A model generated the notes under the pieces. That model did no database searches, was not told where the DNA came from, and saw only the letters and a program-made list of their open reading frames with translations. A program made the position numbers and the translations under genes. This document shows, piece after piece, positions 8,066 through 17,130 of a stretch of 64,000 bases of DNA. Position 1 is the stretch's first letter. Every line of letters starts with the position of its first letter. This stretch comes from CAILZL01 sp050248275 (lineage in GTDB: Bacteria; Pseudomonadota; Gammaproteobacteria; Steroidobacterales; Steroidobacteraceae): contig JBFWSR010000001.1 of the NCBI GenBank assembly GCA_050248275.1, forward strand, positions 1-64,000. Reading direction: 5' to 3'.

Positions 8066-10320
8066 GCGCGTTCTCTCCTCCCGTCCCCACGCTGCGCTTC
8101 GCGTTGGGCCGGACCCGCGCGCGTTGCAGCCACGATTGGCAACTCTACCCGTATCAGCGCACCGCCCTCACGGCGATTTTCTGCTTCGATACGGCCGCCA
8201 TGTTCTTCTACGATTTTCTTGACGATGGCCAGGCCCAGGCCTGTACCCTTGCTCTTGGTCGTGACATAGGGATCAAACATACGCCCTAATATCTCGGGCG
8301 CAAACCCCGGACCGGAATCTTCGAGCGTGATTTCCACCATCGCGCCTCCAGAGCGCGCTACCGATGCTGTACGCAGATGAATCTCACCATGAAGATTACC
8401 TTCATACGCTTCGATCGAGTTGGTGAGGAGGTTGTGCAGAATCTGCCGCACCCGGTCACGATCCGCTTCAATTTCCGGCAACTGGGGCTCGAGACTGAGC
8501 AGCAGACTCAACAGCGGATTCTGGGCGCGATACAGCTCAATCACCTGGAGAATCAGTTCATTCAGGGAGAAATGGCCGATATTCATATGCGGTGCGCGCG
8601 CATATTCGCTGAAGGCGTTGACCATGTCCTTCATGGCATCCACCTGCTGCACGATGGTGCCGGTCGCCCGATCCAGCATCTGTGCATCGGCTTCAGTCAT
8701 CGCCGGCAACAATTTGTGGCGCAGGCGTTCGGCCGACAGGCGAATGGGCGTCAGGGGATTCTTGATTTCATGCGCCAGCCGCCGCGCCACTTCACCCCAG
8801 GCGGCATCCCGTTGCGCCTGCAGCAACTCGGTCACATCGTCGAATACCAGTACATAGCCGGCAATGCCGGTGCCGCCGCGCACGCCTTCGCCCGGCAGGG
8901 CCGTACAGGCGCAAATCAGCACACGTCGCAGAGCCTGACTCTGCAACACGAATTGCTCGCGCCATTCGGTTTCGCCGCGATCCAGGAATGCACGACAGGC
9001 TTCAACAAAACGGGCATACAGCGATTGTTCGTCCAGGGCGGTAAAAGGCTGGTCAAGACAGTGGGGCACGTTAATGTGCAACAGGCTGGCCGCCGCTGCA
9101 TTCACCATGCGCACGGTGTAATCGGGCGTCAGTGAAATGACGCCGCTGGACAGGCGCGCCAGAATCACCGCCAGATTGGCACGTTCGGCCTCAACCGCCT
9201 GCTGACTGTGGGCCGCCTCCTCACGGGCGCGTGCCAGCCGTTGCGTCATGTCATTGAAGGAATGCACCAGTACGCCCATTTCGTCATGCGCCGGCAAGGG
9301 CAGGCGCGTATCGAGATCGCCACGAGCGACCGCACGAGTACCCGCCACCAGATCCTCGATGGGTTTGACCAGACGCCGCGCCACCCAGAACGCGCCGTAA
9401 ATCGCGCCCAGCACGGCCACCGCCAGCACCAGACTGAGACTCAGGATGAAACCGGTTTTCAACGGCTGGCGCGCACGAGTGAGTTCGGCATATTGACGAG
9501 CGGCGGCATCGACAACATCCGCCAACTCGGCCAGTCGTCGTTCCAGCGCAAAAGTAGCGCTCAGCAACTGCCGGTCAGGACCGGCGCCCGCCAGAGGCAC
9601 GGCAATCCTGACCAGATAATAACCAGTACTGACCGGGTCCAGAGTGAGATAGGACTGGCCGCGCATCACTCGCAACAACATGTCCTGGGTCGCCGGCGAT
9701 TCGGGGTTGTGGGTGAGCGCATCCGAACTCAGGATCAGCACGCGACCATCGGCGCCGAGCACCGCCAGCTCCAGCGCCCCGGCTTCCTGACGCAATGAAT
9801 TGAGCAGATCAAGGCGCTCTTCACCCCGTCCGGCAAGCTGCGCCGCGATGCGTTCCGTGCGATGCAAATAATCATGGCTGCGTATGTCCAGCGCTGTACG
9901 TGACAGATTCAAGGCATTACTGAGTCCCGCGCCGATCTCGCCGCCAAACCAGCTGTCGATGCCGCGATTGATGAACTGCACCGAGAAATAGAACACGATC
10001 AGCAGGGGCGCGATGGCCAGCAGACCTGACATCCACACCATGCGCGCTTCGAGTCTGGAGCCGGTCACGCGCTGCCGCCAGGCACGCAGCAACTGCACCA
10101 GACGGCCGGCGATCAGAATCACCATCGCCGCCAGACCAACGACATTGATCACCAGCACCCAGGGCAGCAGATTGGTGAAACGGGTGGAATTCTGCACCGA
10201 CTGCGACAGCAGATAGACCGCAAACAGCCACAACCCGCCACCGGACAGGACAGCAGCGGCAATCGCGCCGCGTTTCACTGTCCGCCCGGAAATCTGTCGC
10301 CCTAAGGCTTCAATGGCCAT
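8062..10320 (-). CDS. NtrY-like membrane sensor histidine kinase
   Basis: 752 residues. Two N-terminal membrane segments (about 17-38 and 45-70) and a third near 93-115 precede a periplasmic sensor of ~170 residues; then a fourth segment near 290-310, HAMP (LVKPIEDLVAGTRAVARGDL), a PAS-like part, and the kinase core. The H-box is LAHEIKNPLTPIRL with His517; the ATP site has LLTNSIEAYEG (N), EDSGPGFAPE (G1) and TKSKGTGLGLAI (G2). All catalytic motifs are present. It is coupled to the NtrX-like regulator downstream and overlaps the DUF4390 gene upstream by 19 bases. The signal is unknown; the NtrY label rests on architecture, not proven nitrogen sensing. Confidence 0.92.
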   Translation of the reverse strand: MAIEALGRQISGRTVKRGAIAAAVLSGGGLWLFAVYLLSQSVQNSTRFTNLLPWVLVINVVGLAAMVILIAGRLVQLLRAWRQRVTGSRLEARMVWMSGLLAIAPLLIVFYFSVQFINRGIDSWFGGEIGAGLSNALNLSRTALDIRSHDYLHRTERIAAQLAGRGEERLDLLNSLRQEAGALELAVLGADGRVLILSSDALTHNPESPATQDMLLRVMRGQSYLTLDPVSTGYYLVRIAVPLAGAGPDRQLLSATFALERRLAELADVVDAAARQYAELTRARQPLKTGFILSLSLVLAVAVLGAIYGAFWVARRLVKPIEDLVAGTRAVARGDLDTRLPLPAHDEMGVLVHSFNDMTQRLARAREEAAHSQQAVEAERANLAVILARLSSGVISLTPDYTVRMVNAAAASLLHINVPHCLDQPFTALDEQSLYARFVEACRAFLDRGETEWREQFVLQSQALRRVLICACTALPGEGVRGGTGIAGYVLVFDDVTELLQAQRDAAWGEVARRLAHEIKNPLTPIRLSAERLRHKLLPAMTEADAQMLDRATGTIVQQVDAMKDMVNAFSEYARAPHMNIGHFSLNELILQVIELYRAQNPLLSLLLSLEPQLPEIEADRDRVRQILHNLLTNSIEAYEGNLHGEIHLRTASVARSGGAMVEITLEDSGPGFAPEILGRMFDPYVTTKSKGTGLGLAIVKKIVEEHGGRIEAENRREGGALIRVELPIVAATRAGPAQREAQRGDGRRERA

Positions 10321-10913
10321 GTGTACCAGTCACTTTCCAAGGAGAAATCATCCACCCAAAAAAGCAACAAACCCAGCGCACGCGGAATGCTGCGCACGCC
10401 CATCGTGGCGCGCAGACTGAATTCATTGCGCGCATCCGTGGTCAACAAATCGGTATCGAGCACCGGCAGGTTTTCAATGTGCTGCAGAGACTCGATCGCC
10501 TGTGCAAAACTGGCATGGGAAGTTTGCGCGCCACTGTTCACATTGCGCAGCACATAGCGTTCAGATACGCCGTGATAGAGCAGCACATAGCGTTGCTGCA
10601 GTTGCGCCAGCACTTCATCACGCCACCATTTGCGCGTGCGGGTCACCTTGATCTGCAGATCCAGCGTCAGGGTCGCACCTTCGCGTATTGTGCGTTCAAC
10701 CTGTTCCGGCACAGTGAACAGCAGTTGTGCGTTGAGCACATATACGCCCGCCATGGGGGTCACATAAGGCGAACGGATTTCGATGTCATCGCCGGCCGCC
10801 TGCACGGAACAGGCAAACAGCGTCAGGCCAATACTCAGCAGCCACGCCAGAACGGCGCGCCTGTGGCCTGAATCCCCGGCAAATAAAGGCAAAACGCCGC
10901 GCACCTGCATCAA
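10302..10913 (-). CDS. DUF4390 protein, exported
   Basis: 203 residues. The N-terminal hydrophobic segment AVLAWLLSIGLTLFACSVQA (about 20-39) looks like a signal peptide; a Cys within it could be a weak lipobox. The mature part is beta-rich (IEIRSPYVTPMAGVYVLNAQ; LLFTVPEQVERTIREGATL) with the run KVTRTRKWWRDEVLAQLQQR characteristic of DUF4390. The family commonly sits directly upstream of ntrYX-like genes in beta/gammaproteobacteria, as here (19-base overlap), suggesting a periplasmic partner of the kinase. Function not established. Confidence 0.85.
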   Translation of the reverse strand: MMQVRGVLPLFAGDSGHRRAVLAWLLSIGLTLFACSVQAAGDDIEIRSPYVTPMAGVYVLNAQLLFTVPEQVERTIREGATLTLDLQIKVTRTRKWWRDEVLAQLQQRYVLLYHGVSERYVLRNVNSGAQTSHASFAQAIESLQHIENLPVLDTDLLTTDARNEFSLRATMGVRSIPRALGLLLFWVDDFSLESDWYTWPLKP

Positions 10914-10931
10914 CCTCGCACGGCGCTATGT

Positions 10932-12272
10932 TCAGAAAGCGGCTTTTTGCAAACACGCATAATAGAAACCATCCATTCCCCACTGTCCGACCTGTATGGC
11001 CAGACCCACCGCCGGAACAGCCGCTTCGTTCATTGTCACTGGCGCAAAACCCAGATCACTGGCCAGTAACGTTGTGATATCGCGCGCTTCCGGATGTGCG
11101 GCCAGAAATGACGCCATATTCTGTGAATTTTCCGCCCTCAATGCTGAACAACTGGCATAAACCAGCCGGCCGCCCGGCGCGAGCAGTGGCCAGAGGTTTT
11201 CCAGCAGCTCCCTTTGACGGGCCGCTAATTTGACGATGTCACTGGCACGCCGCAAGAGTTTGATATCCGGGTGACGCCGAATCACGCCAGTGGCTGAGCA
11301 GGGCGCGTCAAGCAAAATGCGATCAAACACCTGACCATCCCACCAGCGTGTTGGTTCACTTGCATCACCGGTCAGCAAGGTGGCCTCCAGTCCCAAACGC
11401 CGAAGATTGCCTTGCACCCGTCGCAGACGACCGGCAGAAATATCGATCGCCACCATTTGCCCGAGTTGCGGTTGCAGTTCAAGGATGTGGCAGGTCTTGC
11501 CGCCCGGTGCGGCACAGGCATCCAGCACCCGCTGCCCGGGCTCCACTGCCATAAAATGCGCCGCCAGTTGTGCTGCGGCATCCTGCACCGAAACCCAGCC
11601 TTCACTGAATCCCGGCAGGGACAACACTTCCACGGCCTGGGGCAATAGCAGGGCTTCAGGCGCATGCGCTGATATTTCGGCGATGATGCCCTGCGCCGCC
11701 AATTGCTCGCGATAGGCATCGCGACTCAGGTGACGGGTGTTCACCCGCAACCAGAACGGCGGATGCTCATTGTTGGCTTGCAGAATGGCTGCGACGTGTT
11801 CGGGCCAGTCGCGCTGCAACTGCGCCACCAGCCAATCAGGATGAGCGGTGCGCACTGCCAGATCCGCATCCACGCTCGCGGTGATGGATTCGGCCTCTCG
11901 CTGGCAGCGACGCAGAATGGCGTTCAAAAAACCCGTGGCGCGTTGCATGTTGAGACTGCGCGCCGCTTCCACGGTTTCAGCCACGGCGGCATGCGCGGCA
12001 ATGTCGGTATGCAACAGCTGGTACAAACCCACCAGCGCCAGCGCCCGTATTTCGGGCTGCAACTCCTTGGGATGCTGGCTGCTGAGCCTGGTCAGTACCG
12101 CCAGCAAGCGCCAGTACCAGCGTACGCTGCCGTAACTCAAGGAACGCAGCAAACCCCGTTCCTGGGGGGCATCGCTGCGGTTCTCCAGCAAGGCATCCAG
12201 TGAACGCCCTTCATCCGCCACCTGCATCAACAACAGGGCGGCCTGGGCGCGAATCTCGGCGGGCGTGCTCAT
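10932..12272 (-). CDS. rsmB: 16S rRNA (cytosine-967-C5)-methyltransferase
   Basis: 446 residues. N-terminal NusB-like RNA-binding domain (about 1-140; SLSYGSVRWYWRLLAVLTRL), then an SAM-dependent m5C methyltransferase. SAM motif DACAAPGGKTCHILEL, motif IV LDAPCSATGVIRRHPDIK with one catalytic-site Cys, and motif VI VYASCSALRAENSQ with the other. It methylates C967 of 16S rRNA in the cytoplasm. Its ATG overlaps the fmt stop (ATGA), the usual fmt-rsmB pairing. Confidence 0.96.
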   Translation of the reverse strand: MSTPAEIRAQAALLLMQVADEGRSLDALLENRSDAPQERGLLRSLSYGSVRWYWRLLAVLTRLSSQHPKELQPEIRALALVGLYQLLHTDIAAHAAVAETVEAARSLNMQRATGFLNAILRRCQREAESITASVDADLAVRTAHPDWLVAQLQRDWPEHVAAILQANNEHPPFWLRVNTRHLSRDAYREQLAAQGIIAEISAHAPEALLLPQAVEVLSLPGFSEGWVSVQDAAAQLAAHFMAVEPGQRVLDACAAPGGKTCHILELQPQLGQMVAIDISAGRLRRVQGNLRRLGLEATLLTGDASEPTRWWDGQVFDRILLDAPCSATGVIRRHPDIKLLRRASDIVKLAARQRELLENLWPLLAPGGRLVYASCSALRAENSQNMASFLAAHPEARDITTLLASDLGFAPVTMNEAAVPAVGLAIQVGQWGMDGFYYACLQKAAF

Positions 12273-13228
12273 GAAACAGTTCCTGTGGTGACGCCCAATT
12301 GCACGCCGGGCAATGAATGCGATTTGATGAAATCAGATGCAGCAAGCATTTTGCGGCCTGCCTGCTGCACTTGAACAAGATTGAGAATGCCCGTGCCGCA
12401 TGCCACCTGGATACCCGCAGCGCTCGCATTCAGCACTGTACCGGGAACAGCGTGATGCGCTGCATCCACGACACTGGCCTGCCATACGCGCAATTGTTCG
12501 CCATGTAATCGGGTCTCGGCGATGGGCCAGGGAATGAAGGCACGCACCTGACGTTCCAACTGTGTTGCCGGCAGCGACCAGTCGAGCAATGCTTCGGCCT
12601 TACTGAGTTTTTTTGCATACGTAACGCCTGCTTCAGGCTGGCGCTGTGCACTAGCCAGTGTCTCAGGCAAATCGTTGAGCACTGCCAGCAGCAGGGTTGC
12701 GCCGAGGTCAGCCAGCCGATCGTGCAGCGTCGCTGCCGTGTCCTGCGCGGTGATGGCGAAGCCCTGTTTGCGCAGCATCGGGCCGGTATCAAGCCCGGCT
12801 TCCATGCGCATGATGGTCACGCCGGTTTCGGCATCGCCCGCCAGCAGGGCGCGCTGGATCGGCGCTGCGCCGCGCCAACGTGGCAACAACGAAGCATGAA
12901 TGTTGATGCAGCCATAACGCGGAATATCCAGCACGGCCTGGGGCAGGATCAGACCATAAGCCGCCACCACCAGCGCATCAGGCGCATAACTGCGCAGCCG
13001 CCCGACCTGAGCCGCATCGCGAAAATTGACTGGCTGCTCCACAGGCAAGCCATGCGCCAAAGCGTACGCCTTGACCGGACTTGCGGTCAGAAACCGACCA
13101 CGACCAGCAGGGCGATCCGGTTGGGTATAGACCGCCAGTACTTGATGCGATGAGCCGCACAGGGCAGCCAGCGCCGGAACGGCAAACTCCGGGGTGCCGG
13201 CATACACAATTCGCAAGGGATTAGTCAT
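12269..13228 (-). CDS. fmt: Methionyl-tRNA formyltransferase
   Basis: 319 residues, normal length. It transfers a formyl group from 10-formyl-THF to initiator Met-tRNA. N-terminal Rossmann part starts LRIVYAGTPEFAVPAL; catalytic block INIHASLLPRWRGAAPIQRA followed by MRMEAGLDTGPML; C-terminal OB-like domain from about residue 205 (AEALLDWSLPATQLERQVRA). It follows def by 34 bases on the same strand, so deformylation and formylation genes form one operon with rsmB. Confidence 0.97.
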   Translation of the reverse strand: MTNPLRIVYAGTPEFAVPALAALCGSSHQVLAVYTQPDRPAGRGRFLTASPVKAYALAHGLPVEQPVNFRDAAQVGRLRSYAPDALVVAAYGLILPQAVLDIPRYGCINIHASLLPRWRGAAPIQRALLAGDAETGVTIMRMEAGLDTGPMLRKQGFAITAQDTAATLHDRLADLGATLLLAVLNDLPETLASAQRQPEAGVTYAKKLSKAEALLDWSLPATQLERQVRAFIPWPIAETRLHGEQLRVWQASVVDAAHHAVPGTVLNASAAGIQVACGTGILNLVQVQQAGRKMLAASDFIKSHSLPGVQLGVTTGTVS

Positions 13229-13262
13229 AGATTGAAGATGCCCGGCGAACGGGCATGCTGCC

Positions 13263-13811
13263 TTACAGAACAGGCGTCAGGTTCTGGTCTTTCTTGGCCG
13301 CTGCCTTGCTGGCGCGCTCTTTCTGATCCTTCTCCAGCTTCTTGCGGATGCGGGTGCGCTTCAGATCCGACAGATAATCGACGAACAGTTTGCCTTCCAG
13401 ATGATCCAGCTCATGCTGGATGCATACCGCCAGCAGACCATCGGCCTCCAGCGTGAACGGGTTGCCATCGCGATCCAGCGCCCGCACCGTCACCCGCTCG
13501 GCGCGCTGGACCTGTTCGTAGGCCCCCGGCACCGACAGGCAGCCTTCCTCGGTCACCTCAACGCCATCGCGTGCGATGATTTCGGGATTGATGAAGGCGT
13601 GCGCGGCGTTACGCTCTTCACTGACATCAATCACCACCACGCGTTGATGCACGTTCACCTGGGTGGCGGCCAGACCCACGCCATTCGCGGCATACATGGT
13701 TTCGATCATATCATCGACCAGACGCTTCACCGCGGCATCCACCACGATCACGGCAACCGCCTTGGTGCGCAGGCGGGGGTCGGGGAATTCGAGAATGGTC
13801 AGCAAAGCCAT
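13263..13811 (-). CDS. def: Peptide deformylase
   Basis: 182 residues. Removes the N-formyl group from nascent proteins; metal (Fe2+/Zn2+) enzyme. All three motifs are present: GVGLAATQV (motif 1), EEGCLSVPG with the Cys ligand (motif 2) and QHELDHLEGKLFVD with the two His ligands and catalytic Glu (motif 3). A Lys/Ala-rich tail (KEKDQ-like, ending NLTPVL) follows. It is first gene of the def-fmt-rsmB run and is divergent from the LysM gene. Confidence 0.97.
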   Translation of the reverse strand: MALLTILEFPDPRLRTKAVAVIVVDAAVKRLVDDMIETMYAANGVGLAATQVNVHQRVVVIDVSEERNAAHAFINPEIIARDGVEVTEEGCLSVPGAYEQVQRAERVTVRALDRDGNPFTLEADGLLAVCIQHELDHLEGKLFVDYLSDLKRTRIRKKLEKDQKERASKAAAKKDQNLTPVL

Positions 13812-14119
13812 AAAATACTCTCAAGGTGCCTGGGGATCAGAATCAATATTCGTCAGGAGTTCCGCCAGATCGAAGCCATTGGCCAGAAACCAATCCGAAC
13901 CGCCAGTCAGCATCCAAATGAGAACCGCCTCGCACTCTGTTGTGGGCATGTGCACTCGGTTCGTGAATACTGCTAGAGTTCACGCGACTTTGAACTTAAT
14001 GTCGGGGCTTGGGCCCGCGCCCTGCCCCACAGGATCATCCGGTGGACGAATTATAGGGCGTTGTGCGCCTGCTCGGCACCGGTTCATGTAAAACAACCCA
14101 GATGGAGCATGTCCTGCAC
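13812..14119. other. Divergent intergenic region def / LysM gene
   Basis: 308 bases carrying the promoters of two divergent operons. I see no clear -35/-10 pair. A GC-rich imperfect hairpin with GGGGC / GCCCC outer arms lies at 14004-14028 in the leader of the plus-strand gene. No convincing ORF. Confidence 0.4.
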
Positions 14120-15289
14120 ATGAAGACGATCAGCTCGCCGATGCAGTACTGGCGTGGCTTGTGCGTAAGTTCAACCCTGGCCTGCGCAATGCTGGCAGGT
14201 GGACTGGCGCTGAGCACAACGTCGCAGGCCCAGAATTCAAGCAGCGAACGCATGCTGGCAACAGGCACTCATTTGCCGCTGGCCGCCAATGCTCCCGACA
14301 GCTACACCGTGAAAGCTGGCGATACTCTCTGGGATATCTCTAAAACCTTCTTGAGTCAGCCCTGGTACTGGCCGGAGCTGTGGTACCTGAATCCGCAGAT
14401 CCAGAATCCGCATCTCATTTATCCGGGCGATGTCCTGTCGCTGGTCACCGTTGACGGCCAGCCGCGGCTGATGGTCACCGAACGCGGCGGTGAGCAGGCC
14501 GTCACCCGCGGCAACGGCGTCCGCCTGTCCCCGCAGGTACACAGCGAACCGTTGGAAGCCGTTACTGCCATTCCCTACAAGGTAATTGCCGCATTCCTGG
14601 GCCGTCCTTCAGTGGTCAGCAAGGATGAGGTGAAAAGCGCGCCGCATCTGATCCATGTACGCGACAAACATATCGTCGGCTCGGCAGGCGATGAAGTGTA
14701 TGCGCGCGGCATCGGTAACGCGGGCGAAGGCTTCCGCTACAACATCATCCATGTCGGTGAGCCACTGCGCGATCCGGAAAACAACGATCTGCTGGGTTAC
14801 CGGGGTGTATATGTCGGCACAGGCCCGGTGGTGACTGCCGGCGACCCGGCCAAGCTCAAGCTCAATGAAACGGCGCGCGAGGTGCTGCCCGGCGACAAGT
14901 TGTTTGCCGAAACCTATCAGATGAACATGGACTTCGTCCCGCATGCTCCCGCGGGCGCGGTTGAAGGCAGCATTTTCGCAGTCAATGGCGTGTTTCTCGC
15001 GGGCCGCTACCAGGTGGTCGCCATCAACCGGGGCAGCAAATCGGGACTGGAGACCGGACATGTACTGGCCATCTATCAGGCAGGCGAAACCATCAATGAT
15101 CGGTACTCCGATGGTCGCTCGGCGGATCCGATGCACACCCCCAGTGGCCTGCTCAAAAAGAAAGTCAAACTACCGGACGAGCGTGCCGGTACGGTCATGG
15201 TATTCAAGACCTACGAACGCATGAGCTATGCACTGATCATGGATGCGGACCATCCAATCAGCATTGGCGATCGCGTACGGAACCCCTGA
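14120..15289 (+). CDS. LysM peptidoglycan-binding protein, exported
   Basis: 389 residues from ATG 14120, which places a signal peptide directly at the N-terminus (GLCVSSTLACAMLAGGLALS, cleavage near SQAQN); ATG 14102 and a longer frame to 14063 are alternatives. A LysM domain at about 70-120 (DSYTVKAGDTLWDISKTFL ... HLIYPGDVLSL) binds peptidoglycan. The long C-terminal part is of no named fold I can recognise. A LysM gene between def and dprA is a conserved arrangement in many beta/gammaproteobacteria; function there is unknown. Confidence 0.88.
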   Translation: MKTISSPMQYWRGLCVSSTLACAMLAGGLALSTTSQAQNSSSERMLATGTHLPLAANAPDSYTVKAGDTLWDISKTFLSQPWYWPELWYLNPQIQNPHLIYPGDVLSLVTVDGQPRLMVTERGGEQAVTRGNGVRLSPQVHSEPLEAVTAIPYKVIAAFLGRPSVVSKDEVKSAPHLIHVRDKHIVGSAGDEVYARGIGNAGEGFRYNIIHVGEPLRDPENNDLLGYRGVYVGTGPVVTAGDPAKLKLNETAREVLPGDKLFAETYQMNMDFVPHAPAGAVEGSIFAVNGVFLAGRYQVVAINRGSKSGLETGHVLAIYQAGETINDRYSDGRSADPMHTPSGLLKKKVKLPDERAGTVMVFKTYERMSYALIMDADHPISIGDRVRNP

Positions 15290-15318
15290 CGGAAGCTGCT
15301 TCAAGAGGTCAACGGCTC

Positions 15319-16467
15319 ATGGATGAGCAAACCGCAAATCTGCTGTTGCTGCGCGCCCCGGCCCTGTCCGGGGCGCAGTTGCTTGCGCTGCTGGCGCGTC
15401 ATGGCAGCGCCGGAGAAATTCTCCGGGCAGGCGCGGCTGGATGGCAGGACACCGATCTGACGCCGCGCTGCCGCGAATTTCTGCAGGTGGCGGATGCCGG
15501 GCTGGTCAGCGACGAACGTGCCTGGCTGGCAAATGGGCAGCAACGCCACCTGATCATGCTGGGCAGTCCGCTCTATCCCGCCTTGCTGCAACAGCTTCCG
15601 GATGCACCCCTGGGGTTGTTTGTCAGCGGCAATCCGGGGCTATTGCATGCGCCGCAACTGGCAATGGTCGGCTCTCGCAACCCCACTCCTTACGGCCGGG
15701 AGCTGGCCAAATCCTTTGCCAGACACCTCAGCGCCTGCGGTATCTGCATTACCAGCGGCCTGGCAAACGGCATCGACGCAGCCAGCCATCGCGGCGCCCT
15801 TGCAGGCAAATTGGCGGGAAATCAGCCGGGAAGCCGCGGCAGCACCGTGGCGGTGTGCGGCACCGGCCTGGACGTGATCTATCCGCGTAGCAGCCTGTCG
15901 CTGGCGCAGGAGATTGAACAACACGGTGTATTGGTCTCGGAGTTTCCACCCGGTACGCCACCGCGAAAACATCACTTCCCGCAGCGCAATCGCATCATCA
16001 GCGGCCTGTCTTTGGGCACCCTGGTGGTGGAAGCCACCCTGCACAGCGGCTCACTGATCACTGCCCGGCTGGCTGGCGAACAGGGACGCGAGGTCTTTGC
16101 CATCCCGGGTTCGATACATAATCCCATGGCCAAGGGTTGCCATCAGCTTATCCGCCAGGGTGCCAAACTGGTGGATTGTGCGGAGGACATTCTCAGCGAA
16201 CTGGGGCCGCTGGCCGCCACCCTGGATTTCACTGCCCAGCCAGACATGCCTAACTCTATTGATTCAAAAGGAATTTCACAGACGAGGTTGGACAAGGATT
16301 ACAAAATCCTGTTAGATGCCCTCGGCTTCGAGCCGCTCGGCGTTGATCAACTGGTGTCACGTAGCGGACTGAAAGCTGATGCCGTGGCGTCCATGTTGCT
16401 GATCCTCGAGCTTGAGGGACGCATCGAGTCTTACCCCGGCGGCCTCTATTTGCGAACTGGGCCATGA
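15319..16467 (+). CDS. dprA: DNA-processing protein DprA (Smf)
   Basis: 382 residues. Binds incoming single-stranded DNA in transformation and loads RecA. Rossmann-like core shows MVGSRNPTPYGRELAKSFA, SGLANGIDAASHRGAL, VCGTGLDVIYPRS, LVSEFPPGTPPRKHHFPQRN and the signature RNRIISGLSLGTLVVEA. A C-terminal winged-helix (DprA_WH, about 315-378, LLDALGFEPLGVDQLVSRSG) is present. Full length. Only 29 bases after the LysM gene, followed by smg. Confidence 0.96.
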   Translation: MDEQTANLLLLRAPALSGAQLLALLARHGSAGEILRAGAAGWQDTDLTPRCREFLQVADAGLVSDERAWLANGQQRHLIMLGSPLYPALLQQLPDAPLGLFVSGNPGLLHAPQLAMVGSRNPTPYGRELAKSFARHLSACGICITSGLANGIDAASHRGALAGKLAGNQPGSRGSTVAVCGTGLDVIYPRSSLSLAQEIEQHGVLVSEFPPGTPPRKHHFPQRNRIISGLSLGTLVVEATLHSGSLITARLAGEQGREVFAIPGSIHNPMAKGCHQLIRQGAKLVDCAEDILSELGPLAATLDFTAQPDMPNSIDSKGISQTRLDKDYKILLDALGFEPLGVDQLVSRSGLKADAVASMLLILELEGRIESYPGGLYLRTGP

Positions 16468-16509
16468 GTAATGACCATCGGTCGCATGACCTCTGAATTG
16501 AACAGCGAA

Positions 16510-16992
16510 ATGAAGGAAAGCGTGCTCGATATTCTGATCTACCTGTTCGAGAACTACGTCGACGGCGAAGCCGATGCTGCTCCCGAACCCGACCGCGACA
16601 CGCTGAAAACCGAGCTGGAACAGGCCGGATTTGCCGACCGCGAGATTGACCAGGCCCTGGCGTGGTTGGAATCTCTGTCGAGTTCGCCGGCGCGCAATAA
16701 TCCGGTGCCCACCTCACGCGCCATCCGGGTCTTCGATGCCAGTGAATGCGCGCGGCTGGATGTGGAGTGCCGTGGCTACATCATGCATCTGGAAAACCTG
16801 GGCATCCTGAGCCCGGTACAGCGTGAATGGGTGATTGATCGCTTGCTGGCCCTGGCCGCCGAAGAGATCGACATCGAACAGGTCAAGTGGGTGGTGTTGA
16901 TGGTGCTGTTCAGCCAACCCGATGAGGCGAACGCCTACGCACGCATGGAAGATCTGGTGTTTGAAGAGCAGACAGAAAATGCGGTGCACTGA
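16510..16992 (+). CDS. smg: Smg family protein (DUF494)
   Basis: 160 residues from ATG 16510, chosen because family members begin with MKE..LDVLMYLFENY and here the text is MKESVLDILIYLFENYVDGE; 13 further codons are open to 16471. Small acidic cytoplasmic protein conserved between dprA and topA in gammaproteobacteria; molecular function not established, with a proposed link to DNA uptake/processing only from context. It ends 28 bases before a strong terminator. Confidence 0.92.
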   Translation: MKESVLDILIYLFENYVDGEADAAPEPDRDTLKTELEQAGFADREIDQALAWLESLSSSPARNNPVPTSRAIRVFDASECARLDVECRGYIMHLENLGILSPVQREWVIDRLLALAAEEIDIEQVKWVVLMVLFSQPDEANAYARMEDLVFEEQTENAVH

Positions 16993-17019
16993 ACGTCAGA
17001 TTGCAACAGAACCGATGTA

Positions 17020-17043
17020 CCGCGGCACGCCGCGGTTTTTTTT
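17020..17043 (+). terminator. Rho-independent terminator after smg
   Basis: Stem CCGCGGC / GCCGCGG with a 2-base loop followed by eight T. It closes the LysM-dprA-smg transcript ahead of topA. Confidence 0.9.
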
Positions 17044-17130
17044 GCCGTACAGGGACCTACAAATGCCGCGTGCACAGGATGCACAGATGCCCTTCGGCAA
17101 TGATTGCTGTAAACAAGCTTGTAATGAGAC